Counted from the first letter of the stretch, positions 54,662 to 64,000 are shown. The stretch: 64,000 nucleotides of DNA from Ahaetulla prasina (GCF_028640845.1 NC_080541.1:4914435-4978434); one strand, 5' to 3'. Numbers and translations: made by a program. The notes: generated by a model from the sequence alone, not told the origin.

Positions 54662-55470
54662 TAATTTTTATACCGCTCTTCTCCCGAAGGACTCAGGGCG
54701 GTGAACAGGCAGATAAAATAATACAATACATTACAAAAAAAAAACACTATTTAAAAAACTTATTCAATATAGCCTAAATTTAAAATACAATACAAAATAT
54801 AAAATAAACCCCAATAAAATCCATGTTTAAAAACCCTATTTAAGCCAGTCCTGCTCGAAAGAATAGATATGTCTTCAGCTCACGGTGAAAGGTCCGGAGG
54901 TCAGGAAGTTGTCGAAGTCCTGGGGGAAGCTCATTCCAGAGGGTAGGTGCCCCCACAGAGAAGGCTCTCCCCTGGGGGGTCGCCAGCCTACACTGTTTGG
55001 CTGACAGCACCCTGAGAAGACCCTCTCTATGGGAGCGTACCGGCCAGTGGGAGGCATGTGGTAACAGAAGGCGGTCCCGAAGATATCCTGGTCCTATGCC
55101 ATGGAGCGCTTTAAAGGTGGTAACCAGCACCTTGAAGTGCACTCGGAAAACCACAGGTAGCCAGTGCAGCCTGCGCAGGATCGGTATTATATATATAGAG
55201 GGAGCCACTCGTGGCTCCCTCTATCACCCGCGCGGCTGCATTCTGAACCAACTGAAGTTTCCGGGTGCACCTCAAGGGGAGCCCCATGTAGAGAGCGTTA
55301 CAGTAGTCCAGGCGAGAAGTGACGAGGGCGTGAGTGACCGTGCATAAGGCAACCCGGTCTTTAAGTTTGTATCTATTGTGGGCTCATGTATTGTTGTGGC
55401 TGAAGCTGGAGTAGTCATTGACAGGTAGGACATTGTAGCAGATGATTTTATGAACTATGCTTAGGTCAGA
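54326..55470 (-). mobile_element. 'NAWNALPD' LINE split by an L2-like LINE
   Basis: 54326-54566 continues at 55358 with 'TTTAAGTTTGTATCTATTGT'. The homologous uninterrupted site is at about 29310 (plus). CTTTAA flanks both sides of the insertion and is its likely target duplication. Confidence 0.85.
54568..55357 (-). mobile_element. L2-like LINE with (TTA)n tail, nested
   Basis: (TTA)n 54568-54660, 3' end 'ATACCGCTCTTCTCCCGAAG', pol end on minus strand 54840-55208 (RRLHWLPVVFRVHFKVLVTT). Contains a local duplication of 'GAGGGAGCCAC'-type sequence around 55197. Confidence 0.88.
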
Positions 55471-55608
55471 CCAAAGGCAGTGTCAGCATCCACGTGCTAC
55501 TTTAATTGTTTTAATTGTTTTATTGCTTAGTTAATTGTTATATTGCTATCTCTAGTGTGAAGTATTGGAAATGGGGTAATGTTCCTTTAAGGCTGCTCCG
55601 GCTGTCAT

Positions 55609-55860
55609 AAGAGCCGGATAGCTCAGGCTGGTAAAGCCTGTTATTAAGAACACAAAGCCTGCAATTACTGCAGGTTCAAGCCCGGCCCAAGGTTGACTCA
55701 GCCTTCCATCCTTTATAAGGTAGGTAAAATGAGGACCCAGATTGTTGGGGGGGCAATAAATTGACTTTGTAAAAATATACAAATAGAATGAGACTATTGC
55801 CTTATACACTGTAAGCCGCCCTGAGTCTTCGGAGAAGGGCGGGGTTATAAATGTAAACAA
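55609..55860 (+). mobile_element. tRNA-derived SINE with LINE-like tail
   Basis: Head 'GAGCCGGATAGCTCAGGCTG' (A box), B box 'GGTTCAAGCCC', body 'TAAAATGAGGACCCAGATTG', tail 'CTGTAAGCCGCCCTGAGTCT'. Full length. Confidence 0.92.
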
Positions 55861-56079
55861 AAAAACAAAAAAAAGAGGAAGGGAGGAGACTTGGATTCAA
55901 AATCCAAGAAGCGGGATGATACCAACGGATTCTGCATACCAGATAAGTGAAAACCATCGGAAGAACACCACGTGACAGCAGAGGAGAAATGGATTGAACC
56001 CGGCTGTTTGACCTTTGGAGGGAGGAGGGATGTATGAGGGATATGTATGTGTAAGACACTCCTACTATTCAGAACTTGC

Positions 56080-56665
56080 TGTCGTATCCCCCTCCCACTC
56101 CGACGATCGGGTCTAGGAAGTCCGTATCAAGCGTGGCAACGAAGCCTCTGCAGCTTTGCCAAATTCCTTCCAGGTTTCTCAGGGCAGGCAGGAGTCCAAG
56201 TTGTGACTTAAGCAAACTAGATGAGACTTTGCTTGACTCAAGGTTGGAATGCCAAAAGCAGGTCCTTTATATAGGCTGTGGGGTGTGGCTCCATGACTCA
56301 GCATTTATCCAGGCCTGCCCCTCCCTTCCTTCTGCTGGCGTCGCCTCTCAGATCTCCGGAAGCGAGGATCCTCCCACTGTGAATTGTTTTCTGCTCTTTG
56401 AGAAAGGGAGGGGTCAGAAGGAGTAGGCCCGAGTAATTCCAATCCGTGGCTGACTTCCTCTGATGGCTGAGCCAAAGGAACACACGCCGTATGAGTGAGG
56501 TTTGTTTGTTCATTCCTGACATCCTGTCCGGGCATGGGGGCAGGGCCGGGGGCTGGAGGCATGACAGGCTGTTCATCTTCATTATCAGACTCGGAGTCTG
56601 ATAGCAGGCCCGGGAGGAGACCGGAGGGGCCCGGCTGAAGAGAGAAGGGAGGACGAGGCACAACA
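56080..56665 (-). mobile_element. Solo LTR 9 (TSD CTTGC)
   Basis: Minus TGTTGTGCC...ATACGACA with perfect CTTGC flanks (56075-56079, 56666-56670). TATA box CTATATAAAGG near 56270 (minus). Intact shared frame to a stop at about 56305 (SDSESDNEDEQ, PAPGPAPMPG, RRRQQKEGRGRPG). Confidence 0.94.
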
Positions 56666-56719
56666 CTTGCTTCACTTCCATACAATCAGTTTATTCTCAG
56701 TAAAAGATACCTTTCTCTA

Positions 56720-58260
56720 TAATCATGGAGTTGGGGTTTTTCTTTCTTGAGTTTTAAAAGGAGGCACACCTGACAGGCGGCGTAGTTCTAAATTTTCTAG
56801 GCCCAGAATTTCAAGCCTGGTGGCATAAGGTATTTTGTTGCGAGCAGAGGAGTGGAGGACTCTTGTTGTGAAATATCTCTGGACTCTCTTTATTGTATTT
56901 ATGTCCGATATGCAGTGCGGGTTCCAGACAGATGAGCTGTATTCAAGAATTGGTCTAGGAAATATTTTATTTATTTATTTATTATTTTATTTATTTAATT
57001 TTGTCATAACAATATACACAAGCATCACACAAAAAGATTATATAATATATAAACGTCTATATGATGAGAAACAAGAAAGTATTAGCATATATATATATAG
57101 GAAAAGAACAATAGGACAGGAACGGTAGGCACATTTGTGCTCTTATGCACGCCCCTTAAAGTCCTCTTAGGAATGGGGTGAGGTCAACAGTGGATAGATT
57201 TTGGTTAAAGCTTTCGGGGTTATGAGAAGAGACCACAGAGTCAGGTAATGCATTCCAAGCGCAGATAATTCTGTTACAGAAGTCATATTTTCGGCAATCC
57301 AAATTGGAGCGGTTGACATTAAGTTTAAATCTATTGGTAGCTCTTGTATTATTGCAGTTGAAACTGAAATAGTCTTTAACAGGAAGGACATTACAATAGA
57401 TGATTCTGTGAGCTAAACCCAGGTCCTGTCGGACATACAACCATTTTGTATGCTCTGGTTAGAAGTACAATATTACCAGAGAAGAAGCTACGCAAGATTA
57501 GGCTAACAACACTTTATGTCTTTTTGGCGATGTTGTTACAGTGGGCTTTGGCACTTAAATCATTTGATATGAAAACTCCAAGGTCCTTGACAGAGTGAGG
57601 GTCATCTACAAGGTCGTGTCCACTCAGCTTGTATTTTGTGTTCTGATTCTTTTTGCCAATGTGTAAGACAGAACATTTGTTGGTTGAGATTTGGGGTTGT
57701 CAATATAGAATAGAATAGAATAGAATAGAATAGAATAGAATAGAATAGAATAGAATAGAATAGAATAGAATAGAATTTTTTATTGGCCAAGTGTGATTGG
57801 ACACACAAGGAATTTGTCTTGGTGCATATGCTCTCAGTGTACATAAAAGAAAAGATACTTTCATCAAGGTACAACATTTACAACACAATTGATGGTCAAT
57901 ATATCAATATAAATCATAAGGATTGCCAGCAACAAGTTATAGTCATACAGTCATAAATGGAAAGAGATTGGTGATGGGAACTATGAGAAGATTAATAGTA
58001 GTGCAGATTCAGTAAATAGTTTGACAGTGTTGATGGAATTATTTGTTTAGCAGAGTAATGGTCTTTTTGAAGGGTAGCAGCATTGTTAACAGTGTTAAAT
58101 AGTTTAACATCATTGGTGAAGAGAATGCAGTTACTTATAATATGATCACAAAGTTCATTTATGTATAGTATGAAGAGTGTTGGTCCTAGAACGCTGCCTT
58201 GGGGGACACTGTTATTGATTATCCCAATAGCATTTATATTTAGTTATATTTCAATACTCA
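56720..58260 (-). mobile_element. 'NAWNALPD' LINE with RT motifs, split by Snake1-like LINE
   Basis: Longest non-LTR pol remnant here. Minus, from 58240: VPQGSVLGPTLFILYINEL (reverse transcriptase block), then LFTNDVKLF, where an FADD-type catalytic box has become TND. After the nested LINE: KCSVLHIGKKNQNTKYKL, LGVFISNDLSAKAHC, then a stop, and the C-terminus near 57200. Dead. Confidence 0.85.
57703..58065 (-). mobile_element. Snake1-like LINE 3' end with (AATAG)n, nested
   Basis: (AATAG)n 57707-57775, then 'TTATTGGCCAAGTGTGATTG' to 'GTTTAGCAGAGTAATGGTC'. Interrupts the LINE described at 56720. Confidence 0.92.
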
Positions 58261-58767
58261 TTTAACTTTCTACTTCTTTTCTCCTGGATGAATTCCTTAT
58301 CAGGAGCAACATTATAGGAGTCCTATTTTTGCTTGCAAAAAAATCTTATAGCCTCTTTTTTCAACTGACAATTTTATTTATTTATATATACTTTTTTGAA
58401 AGGCACCCATTTTCACGAGCTATCAAACTTCTGACTTTTAACCAAGGGAACTGATTGAAGAAGGGAAAGTGATTGCAACTTTGGGAAGAAATGTCTTGAT
58501 ACGAAGGAAAGCAGGAATAATGATGAGTGAGATTGAAGACCTGGATTTCAGGAAAAGCAGATATGATTACCAGATGGAATATAGATCGGGTTCTATGACT
58601 TGAAATCTGGATGGGGAAATGAGTCTTGTTCAAATGTGACATTGAAGATACAATCACAAGGACTTCTTACTATAGTGAAACGTGGATGGTTTATAAAAAG
58701 ACCGCTGTGGCTACACAGAATGATTGAGTTGAACATGAGCTCAAAATGCTGCTGTTTGTAGAGAGTA
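58261..58767. other. Unique sequence
   Basis: Nothing recognised. Confidence 0.5.
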
Positions 58768-58934
58768 CGGTAGTGGCCAAAATTGTGGAAACCTTTTGGG
58801 GAAAGTGTATTTTCTAAAACTAGCTAATAACACCACTTTTTGTGGGGGAATAGTACCATAAAATTATATATCAATGGAAAGATAATTGAATCAAGAATGT
58901 AATGCAATAACTTTTGGGAAGGATTTGCCATTAG

Positions 58935-59405
58935 TTATTTTTTATTATTTTTATTATTTTTTATTTTGTCACAACATCATACAAAAGATTATATAGTATA
59001 TAAACATATATGAGTAAATATTAGGAGGTTTAAGCATATATATAGATATAGGAAGAAGAAAAGAAAAACAATAGGACAGGAACGGTAGGCACGTTTGTGC
59101 GCTTATGCACGCCCCTTATGGTCCTCTTAGGAATGGGGTGAGGTCAATAGTAGAAAGTTTTTGGTTAAAGCTTTTAGGATTATGGGAAGAGACCACAGAG
59201 TCAGGTAAAGTATTCCAAGCACTGATGATTCTGTTACAGAAGTCATATTTTCTGCAATCTAGATTAAAGCGGTTGACATTAAATTTAAATCTATTGGTTG
59301 CTCTTGTATTATTGCAATTAAAGCTGAAGTAGTCTTTAACAGGAAGGACATTACAGTAGATGATTCTATGAGTTAAACTTAGGTCTTGTCGAATATTAGA
59401 ATATT
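58935..59405 (-). mobile_element. 'NAWNALPD' LINE 3' end inside the Tc1 relic
   Basis: 'ATGGTCCTCTTAGGAATGGG' to 'GTTAAACTTAGGTCTTGTCG'. Minus orientation. Confidence 0.85.
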
Positions 59406-59744
59406 AGAATAGCAGTTACCGTATAAAGGAGAAAAGTGAAACACATAGAAAAAATGAGATATACAAAAATGATCACCATAGGGGGGGAAAAATGAGATAT
59501 ACAAAAATTATCCTCATGTCAGTGAATACTTCATTCGGTAACCTTTAGCATGAATTACGGCCTTACAACGTCTTCCCATGGAGCGAACCAAGTCTTTGAA
59601 TTCTGCAGCTGTTATCATGTGAAACTAAGATTGAATGATGGCTTCTATTAACTAGGTTTTACTGCTGGGACACTTTTGACTAACAAGTTTCTTTAGTCAG
59701 TTCCCGTAGATTTTCAATTGAAATGAAAAAAAAAAGTGGTGTTA

Positions 59745-60208
59745 TTATTTATTGATTGATTGATTGATTTAATCACATTTATATACCGCCCTATCTCCCA
59801 GGGGATTCAGGGCGGTTTACAGCCTAATAAAAACATACATATGAATACAGAATAAAACACCAATTTAAAAAACTTATTAAATAAGGCCGAATGTTAAAAA
59901 TTGCAATAAAAATAATAAAACCCCATTAAAACCAAATTAAAATTTGAAATTCTAGTCCAGTCCTGCGCAAATAAATAGATGTGTCTTAAGCTTGCGGTGA
60001 AAGGTTCGAAGGTCGGAAAGTTGATGAAAACCTGGGGGAAGTTCGTTCCAGAGGGTGGGAACCCCCACAGAAAAGGCTCTCACTCTGGGCGTCGCCAGTC
60101 GGCACTGCCTGGCTGATGGCACCCTAAGGAGTCCCCTCCCTGTGAGAGCGCACGAGTCGGTGGGAGGCAATCGGTGGCAGCAGACAGTCCCGTAGATAGC
60201 CCGGCCCT
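59745..60208 (-). mobile_element. L2-like LINE 3' end inside the Tc1 relic
   Basis: (TTGA)n, 'TATATACCGCCCTATCTCCC', then the pol end to 'CGTAGATAGCCCGGCCCTA'. GTTATT/TATT flank it. Confidence 0.87.
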
Positions 60209-60270
60209 ATTAGCCATCAAACCTCAAAAATATACATTTCCCAAAAGGTTTCCACAATTTTGGCCATGAT

Positions 60271-60478
60271 AACTGTCTTCAACCAACATTTGAGGGGCTG
60301 TCATCAAGAACAGGCAAATTGTCTTGATCTCCAAAGTACCAAAACAAGAAGTTATGGCTGGAAGCTTGTGAAATAGAGATCCAACTTGGAAGTAAAAGAG
60401 AAATTTTCTGACTGTGAGAACAATTCATCATTGGAAGAGCTTTCCTCCCAGAGTTGTGGGTGCCCCATCACTGGAGTC
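60271..60478 (+). mobile_element. CR1 LINE fragment, diverged
   Basis: 'CAACATTTGAGGGGCTGTCA' to 'GTGGGTGCCCCATCACTGGA'. Confidence 0.78.
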
Positions 60479-60790
60479 CCAAAAGTGCTTTTTCAAGAGG
60501 CAACTGGACTTTCTGGTTGTTCTTTGAAGACCTTCCATCCCAGGAGCTTCTTCAGCTCTGATGCATAGCTAAATGTCTATGGAAATGTCTCAGTCATCCA
60601 GGTCATGGTTGTCCCAATGCTTCTTCAGATGAGAAGCAAAATGTCTTCAAAGAAAAACAGAGCTGATGAAGTTTCTTGTCAAGGACTACCATCCCAAAAG
60701 TGCTTTTTCAAGAGGCAACTGGACTTTCCAGTTTTTCTTTGAAGACTTTTCACTTCTCATCTAAGAAGATTCTTCAGCTCTGACTGGATG
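60479..60790. repeat. Three family C hammerhead-like units in mixed orientation
   Basis: Minus (60479-60560), plus (60595-60670) and minus (60675-60790). Shared pieces: 'AGAGGCAACTGGACTTTC', 'CAAAGAAAAAC', 'GTCATGGTTGTCCCAA'. Confidence 0.7.
60744..60777 (-). ncRNA. Candidate hammerhead core, family C (minus)
   Basis: CTGAAGA, A, TCTTCT/AGAAGT (five of six pairs), loop TAGATG, GAAAAGTC (GAAAC changed to GAAAA). Confidence 0.45.
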
Positions 60791-60894
60791 GTGGGGAATG
60801 GAAGGATAAACCTCCAGGTGGCCTCAACGACTCTCTAAAAGGATGCAAATGACCAGCTGTCTGCAAGAAATATAAATCCTTCCATTAACAAATA

Positions 60895-61580
60895 ACAACA
60901 ACAGAGTTGGAAGGGACCTTGGAGGCCTTCTAGTCCAACCCCCTGCCCAGGCAGGAAACCCTACACCATCTCAGACAGATGGTTATCCAACATTTTCTTA
61001 AAAATTTCCAGTGTTGGAGCATTCACAACTTCTGCAGGCAAGTCGTTCCACTTATTAATTGTTCTAATTGTCAGGAAATTTCTCCTTAGTTCTAAGTTGC
61101 TTCTTTCCTTGATCAGCTTCCACCCATTGCTTCTTGTTCTACCCTCAGGTGCTTTGGAGAACAGCCCGACTCCCACTTCTCTGTGGCAACCCCTGAGATA
61201 TTGGAACACAGCTATCATGTCTCCCCTAGTCCTTCTTTTCATTAAACTAGACATACCCAGTTCCTGCAACCATTCTTCATATGTTTTAGCCTCCAGTCCC
61301 CTAATCATCTTTGTTGCTCTTCTCTGCACTCTTTCTAGAGTCTCAGCATCTTTTTTACATCGTGGCGACCAAAACTGAATGCAGTATTCCAAGTGTGGCC
61401 TTACCAAGGCCTTATAAAGTGGTATTAACACTTCAGGTGATCTTGATTCTATCTCTCTGTTTATGCAGCCCAGCACTGTGTTGGCTTTTTTAGCAGCAGC
61501 TGCATACTGCTGGCTTATATCTAAATGGTTGTCCACTAGGACTCCAAGATCCCTCTCACAGGTACTGTCCAGGTACCCAC
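60895..61580 (-). mobile_element. CR1 LINE 3' part with 191-codon open frame
   Basis: The best-preserved CR1 here. Minus frame 61536-60961 is uninterrupted: [58 protein letters not shown]. Truncated 5' at about 61580, so it lacks endonuclease and the reverse transcriptase catalytic core. Confidence 0.94.
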
Positions 61581-61587
61581 CATCTAG

Positions 61588-61700
61588 TCAGAGCTGAAGA
61601 AGCTTCTTGGGTGAGAAGCGAAATGTCCTCAAAGAAATACCAGAAAGTCCAGTTGTCTCTTTAAAAAGTACCTTTGGGACAACCATGACCTGGATGATTG
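61588..61700 (+). repeat. Family C hammerhead-like unit
   Basis: Joined directly to the 5' edge of the CR1. The body 'AGAAAGTCCAGTTGTCTCTT' and 'GGGACAACCATGACCTGGAT' are well conserved. Confidence 0.75.
61594..61627 (+). ncRNA. Candidate hammerhead core, family C, best copy
   Basis: CTGAAGA 61594-61600, A, stem II GCTTCT (61602-61607) with AGAAGC (61614-61619), six perfect pairs, loop TGGGTG, GAAATGTC (CpG-decayed GAAACGTC). GAG before and CTC after the core pair. Confidence 0.6.
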
Positions 61701-61769
61701 AGAATCTCGAGACATCTATCAATGGAGGTTTACAGAAGCAGGCTGGATGTTCATCTGATCAGGATGTAA

Positions 61770-62005
61770 TTAGTAATAGCAATAGCCTTTAGACTTATAT
61801 ACCGCTTCACAGTGCTTTTACAGCCCTCTCTAAGTGGTTTACAGAGTCAGCCTCTTGCCCCCAACAATCTGGGTCCTCATTTTGCTGACCTTGGAAGGAT
61901 GGAAGGCTGAGTCAATCTTGAGATGGTCATAATCGAACTCCTGGCAGTGAGCAGTGAGTTAGCCTGCATTACTGCATTCTAACCCCCATGTCACCGTGGT
62001 CTCCT
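61770..62005 (-). mobile_element. Sauria-type SINE
   Basis: 'AGCAATAGCCTTTAGACTTA', 'CCCAACAATCTGGGTCCTCA', head near 'TGTCACCGTGGTCTCC'. Confidence 0.85.
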
Positions 62006-62260
62006 ATCTTGAGCAGGGGATTGGACTGGAAGACCGCTGATGTCCCTTCCAGCCATAAGTTTCAGATTTAGTGCCCTATTCATACCTACTTCCTTGAAAT
62101 TTCAGTTCATTACTTTTAGTCTTACTCCTCTAGTAAGTGAGAATCAATGCAAACCCTCTACAAAATGTCTGCTCTTCAGATATTGGAAGATAGCTATCAT
62201 ATCCCCTATCAGCCTTCTCTTCTACAAGCTATAGATTTTAATCATTCCTCATAGGATGTC
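62006..62260. mobile_element. Two opposed CR1 scraps
   Basis: A plus CR1 tail (62006-62055) meets an older minus CR1 piece ('CAGATATTGGAAGATAGCTA', 'CCTCATAGGATGTCAGGATC'). Confidence 0.6.
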
Positions 62261-62545
62261 AGGATCCAAAACCCAAAAAAGACCACTGAATTTCTTCTAA
62301 GTAGTTTCCTTTGCTGTTCTTCACCAATGGACAGAAATCTTGCCAAACTAAATCAACTGCTTATGTTGTTAGGGTTATATTGTGAGAACTTCTAGAGAGT
62401 AGCCATCTTAACTCTCCTCCACTCTATCTAAACTTTGCTGTCTCTTGGTCCTCTAGAAGGGTCTAAAACTCACCATGCCCAATTTGCCCCAGCCAACCTA
62501 CCACGGCCAACTTGCCATGGCCAACTTGCAAACTCACCATGGATC

Positions 62546-62730
62546 AACAAAATTTCCTGACAGTTAGAACAATCAATAGGTGGAACGACTTGCCTGCAGA
62601 AGTTGTGAATGCACCAACACTGGAAATTTTTAAGAAAATGTTGGATAATCATTTGTCTGAAATGGTGTAGGGTTTCCTGCCTGGGCAGGGGGTTGGACTA
62701 GAAGACCTCCAAGCTCCCTTCCAACTCTGA

Positions 62731-62826
<96 letters not shown>
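62546..62826 (+). mobile_element. CR1 LINE 3' end with (TTA)n tail
   Basis: 'AATTTCCTGACAGTTAGAAC' to 'CCTTCCAACTCTGATATTA', then (TTA)n. Inserted in the foldback left arm. Confidence 0.88.
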
Positions 62827-62887
62827 CATCATCATCTCAATGCGGGACAAGAGTTACACTAATACCAAAGAAATCGTGGAATAGAAT

Positions 62888-63090
62888 CCTTACTGCAGGT
62901 TCGAGCCCGGCCCAAGGTTGACTCAGCCTTCCATCCTTTATAAGGTAGGTAAAATGAGGACCCAGATTGTTGGGGGGCAATAAGTTGACTTTGTAAAAAT
63001 ATACAAATAGAATGAGACTATTGCCTTATACACTGTAAGCCGCCCTGAGTCTTCGGAGAAGTGCGGGGTATAAATGTAAACAAAAAAAAA
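62888..63090 (+). mobile_element. 5'-truncated SINE with LINE-like tail
   Basis: Begins in the B box ('TACTGCAGGTTCGAGCCCGG') and ends in the same tail as 55609. Inserted in the foldback core. Confidence 0.88.
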
Positions 63091-63319
63091 AAAAGAAAAG
63101 AAAGAAAGAATGCCAAAGGAGGGACAAAACGTGAATGACCAACATTATAATAATATTTTAATTATTTTAAATAATTCAATTTAATTGATGAATTGTCCCA
63201 TAGAGAATTGTCCCATAGTGAGTTGGACATGACAAATTGTCCCATTTTGATCTCCTAAGCAGCCCCTCCTCCCTGGGAATTCAGAACACATTCCATCGCA
63301 GATATAAATCAAATTTCTC

Positions 63320-63387
63320 TCTTTATCTCTCTCTCCCTCCCCCCCTGCCTCCCTCCCTCCCTATCTCTCTATATCTCTTTAAATCCA

Positions 63388-63461
<74 letters not shown>

Positions 63462-63663
63462 TCTATCTATCTATCCATTATCTATCTATCTAGAATAGAA
63501 TAGAATAGAATTTTTTATTGGCCAAGTGTGATTGGACACACAAGGAATTTGTCTTGGTGCATATGCTCTCAGTGTACATAAAAGAAAAGATACGTTCATC
63601 AAGGTACAACATTTACAACACAATTGATGGTCAATATATCAATATAAATCATAACGATTTATG

Positions 63664-63717
<54 letters not shown>

Positions 63718-63770
63718 CTCTATCTATCTATCCATTATCTCTCTATCTCTCTATCTCTCTATCTATCTAT
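63320..63770. repeat. (CT)n and (ATCT)n arrays around a Snake1-like LINE end
   Basis: CT repeats to 63490, a minus Snake1-like 3' end at 63493-63665 ('TTATTGGCCAAGTGTGATTG'), then (ATCT)n. Serine/leucine frames are artefacts. Confidence 0.93.
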
Positions 63771-64000
63771 CTGGCTCATCTGCTTCATATGCTACCCTAC
63801 GCCCTCATTTGCGGGTTGTGTGTCTTTTTGATTTTGAGTCTCTCTGCTGCATAGACCCAACTATAGGATTTGTAAAGTCCAGATAATCACATTTTGATTG
63901 ATGCCTACACCTAACCCATTATGTTTTCTTTAAGATACTGGCTAAATGCAATGTCTGAATGGATCCACTATAATGGCTGGGTTTGTCTATACATGTGCTA
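63771..64000. other. Unique sequence
   Basis: Nothing recognised up to the window end. Confidence 0.5.

Larger units (their letters stand above)
58768..60270 (-). mobile_element. Tc1/mariner-like relic invaded by two LINEs
   Basis: Inverted ends 'TGGCCAAAATTGTGGAAACC' (58773 and, reversed, about 60247-60266) next to TA. A minus-strand scrap at about 59525-59620 reads AAEFKDLVRSMGRRCKAVI, like the Tc1 transposase C-terminus. The catalytic region is lost. Confidence 0.8.
62466..63246. mobile_element. Foldback element, second copy, twice interrupted
   Basis: Arms 'GGCCAACTTGCCATGGCCAA' (left) and 'GAGTTGGACATGACAAATTG' (right). Core pieces 'GGACAAGAGTTACACTAATA' and 'AAAGGAGGGACAAAACGTGA' match 49.2-49.4 kb. 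A CR1 with (TTA)n and a SINE are inserted. Confidence 0.75.

Noticed and set aside
2630..56665. Endogenous retrovirus with env
   Set aside because: Only solo LTRs are present. No gag, pol or env sequence was seen next to any of them, and the superfamily (gypsy or ERV3-like) cannot be told from LTRs alone.
1..64000. Host gene exons, including venom or other protein genes
   Set aside because: No spliced coding signal or known protein family was recognised in the unique stretches. A gene with introns spanning this window cannot be excluded without transcript data.

Overview
The window reads as a repeat-dense, non-genic stretch of a squamate genome, most likely an advanced (colubroid) snake. I base this on tRNA-derived SINEs of the Sauria type, many CR1 and L2-like LINE ends, and LINE 3' ends running into long (AATAG)n arrays. 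From memory, that last feature is the 'Snake1'/CR1-L3 microsatellite seeding described in colubroid snakes. I found no convincing host exon, tRNA, rRNA or other host RNA gene. Nearly every long open frame is low-complexity (GGAA, CTC, CCT, AATAG, TTA arrays) or lies in a transposon relic.

Layout. 1-2.3 kb: GGAA arrays and two SINEs. 2.6-4.6 kb: two solo LTRs and a small hAT-like MITE. 5-12.2 kb: LINE ends, nested hAT-like MITEs (one with an internal 41-bp minisatellite) and a broken LTR. 12.4-18.7 kb: SINEs, MITEs and two solo LTRs. 19.7-21.3 kb: a 620-bp palindrome and a 550-bp tandem duplication. 21.7-31 kb: LINEs, two solo LTRs, MITEs, a GGAA array and tandem units of a ribozyme-like repeat. 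32-38.5 kb: CR1 and Snake1 LINEs pierced by MITEs. 38.5-42.3 kb: more ribozyme-like units, an expanded SINE and duplicated blocks. 42.3-48 kb: a rearranged LINE and a 1.33-kb tandem duplication full of (AATAG)n. 48-64 kb: L2-like LINEs, two solo LTRs, two foldback elements, a Tc1-like element invaded by two LINEs, and (CT)n/(ATCT)n arrays.

The most interesting signal is three dispersed repeat families that share one RNA layout with little other similarity: CTGANGA, one nucleotide, a 6-bp hairpin with a 6-nt loop, then GAAACGTC or its CpG-decayed forms. This is the hammerhead ribozyme core. Hammerhead motifs are known in Penelope-like elements, and a short degraded peptide-coding stretch upstream of one array may be such a remnant. 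Each family has a different stem II sequence but keeps pairing.

The second notable signal is nine LTRs, eight of them full length with 5-bp target duplications (six perfect, two with one mismatch). They fall into several diverged subfamilies, yet all keep one reading frame in the same phase from the first bases of the LTR. It encodes an acidic and proline-rich stretch with a basic C-terminus and stops before the TATA-like box.

Coordinates of repeats were read by eye. Edges supported by target-site duplications should be exact or within a base or two. Other edges are approximate.
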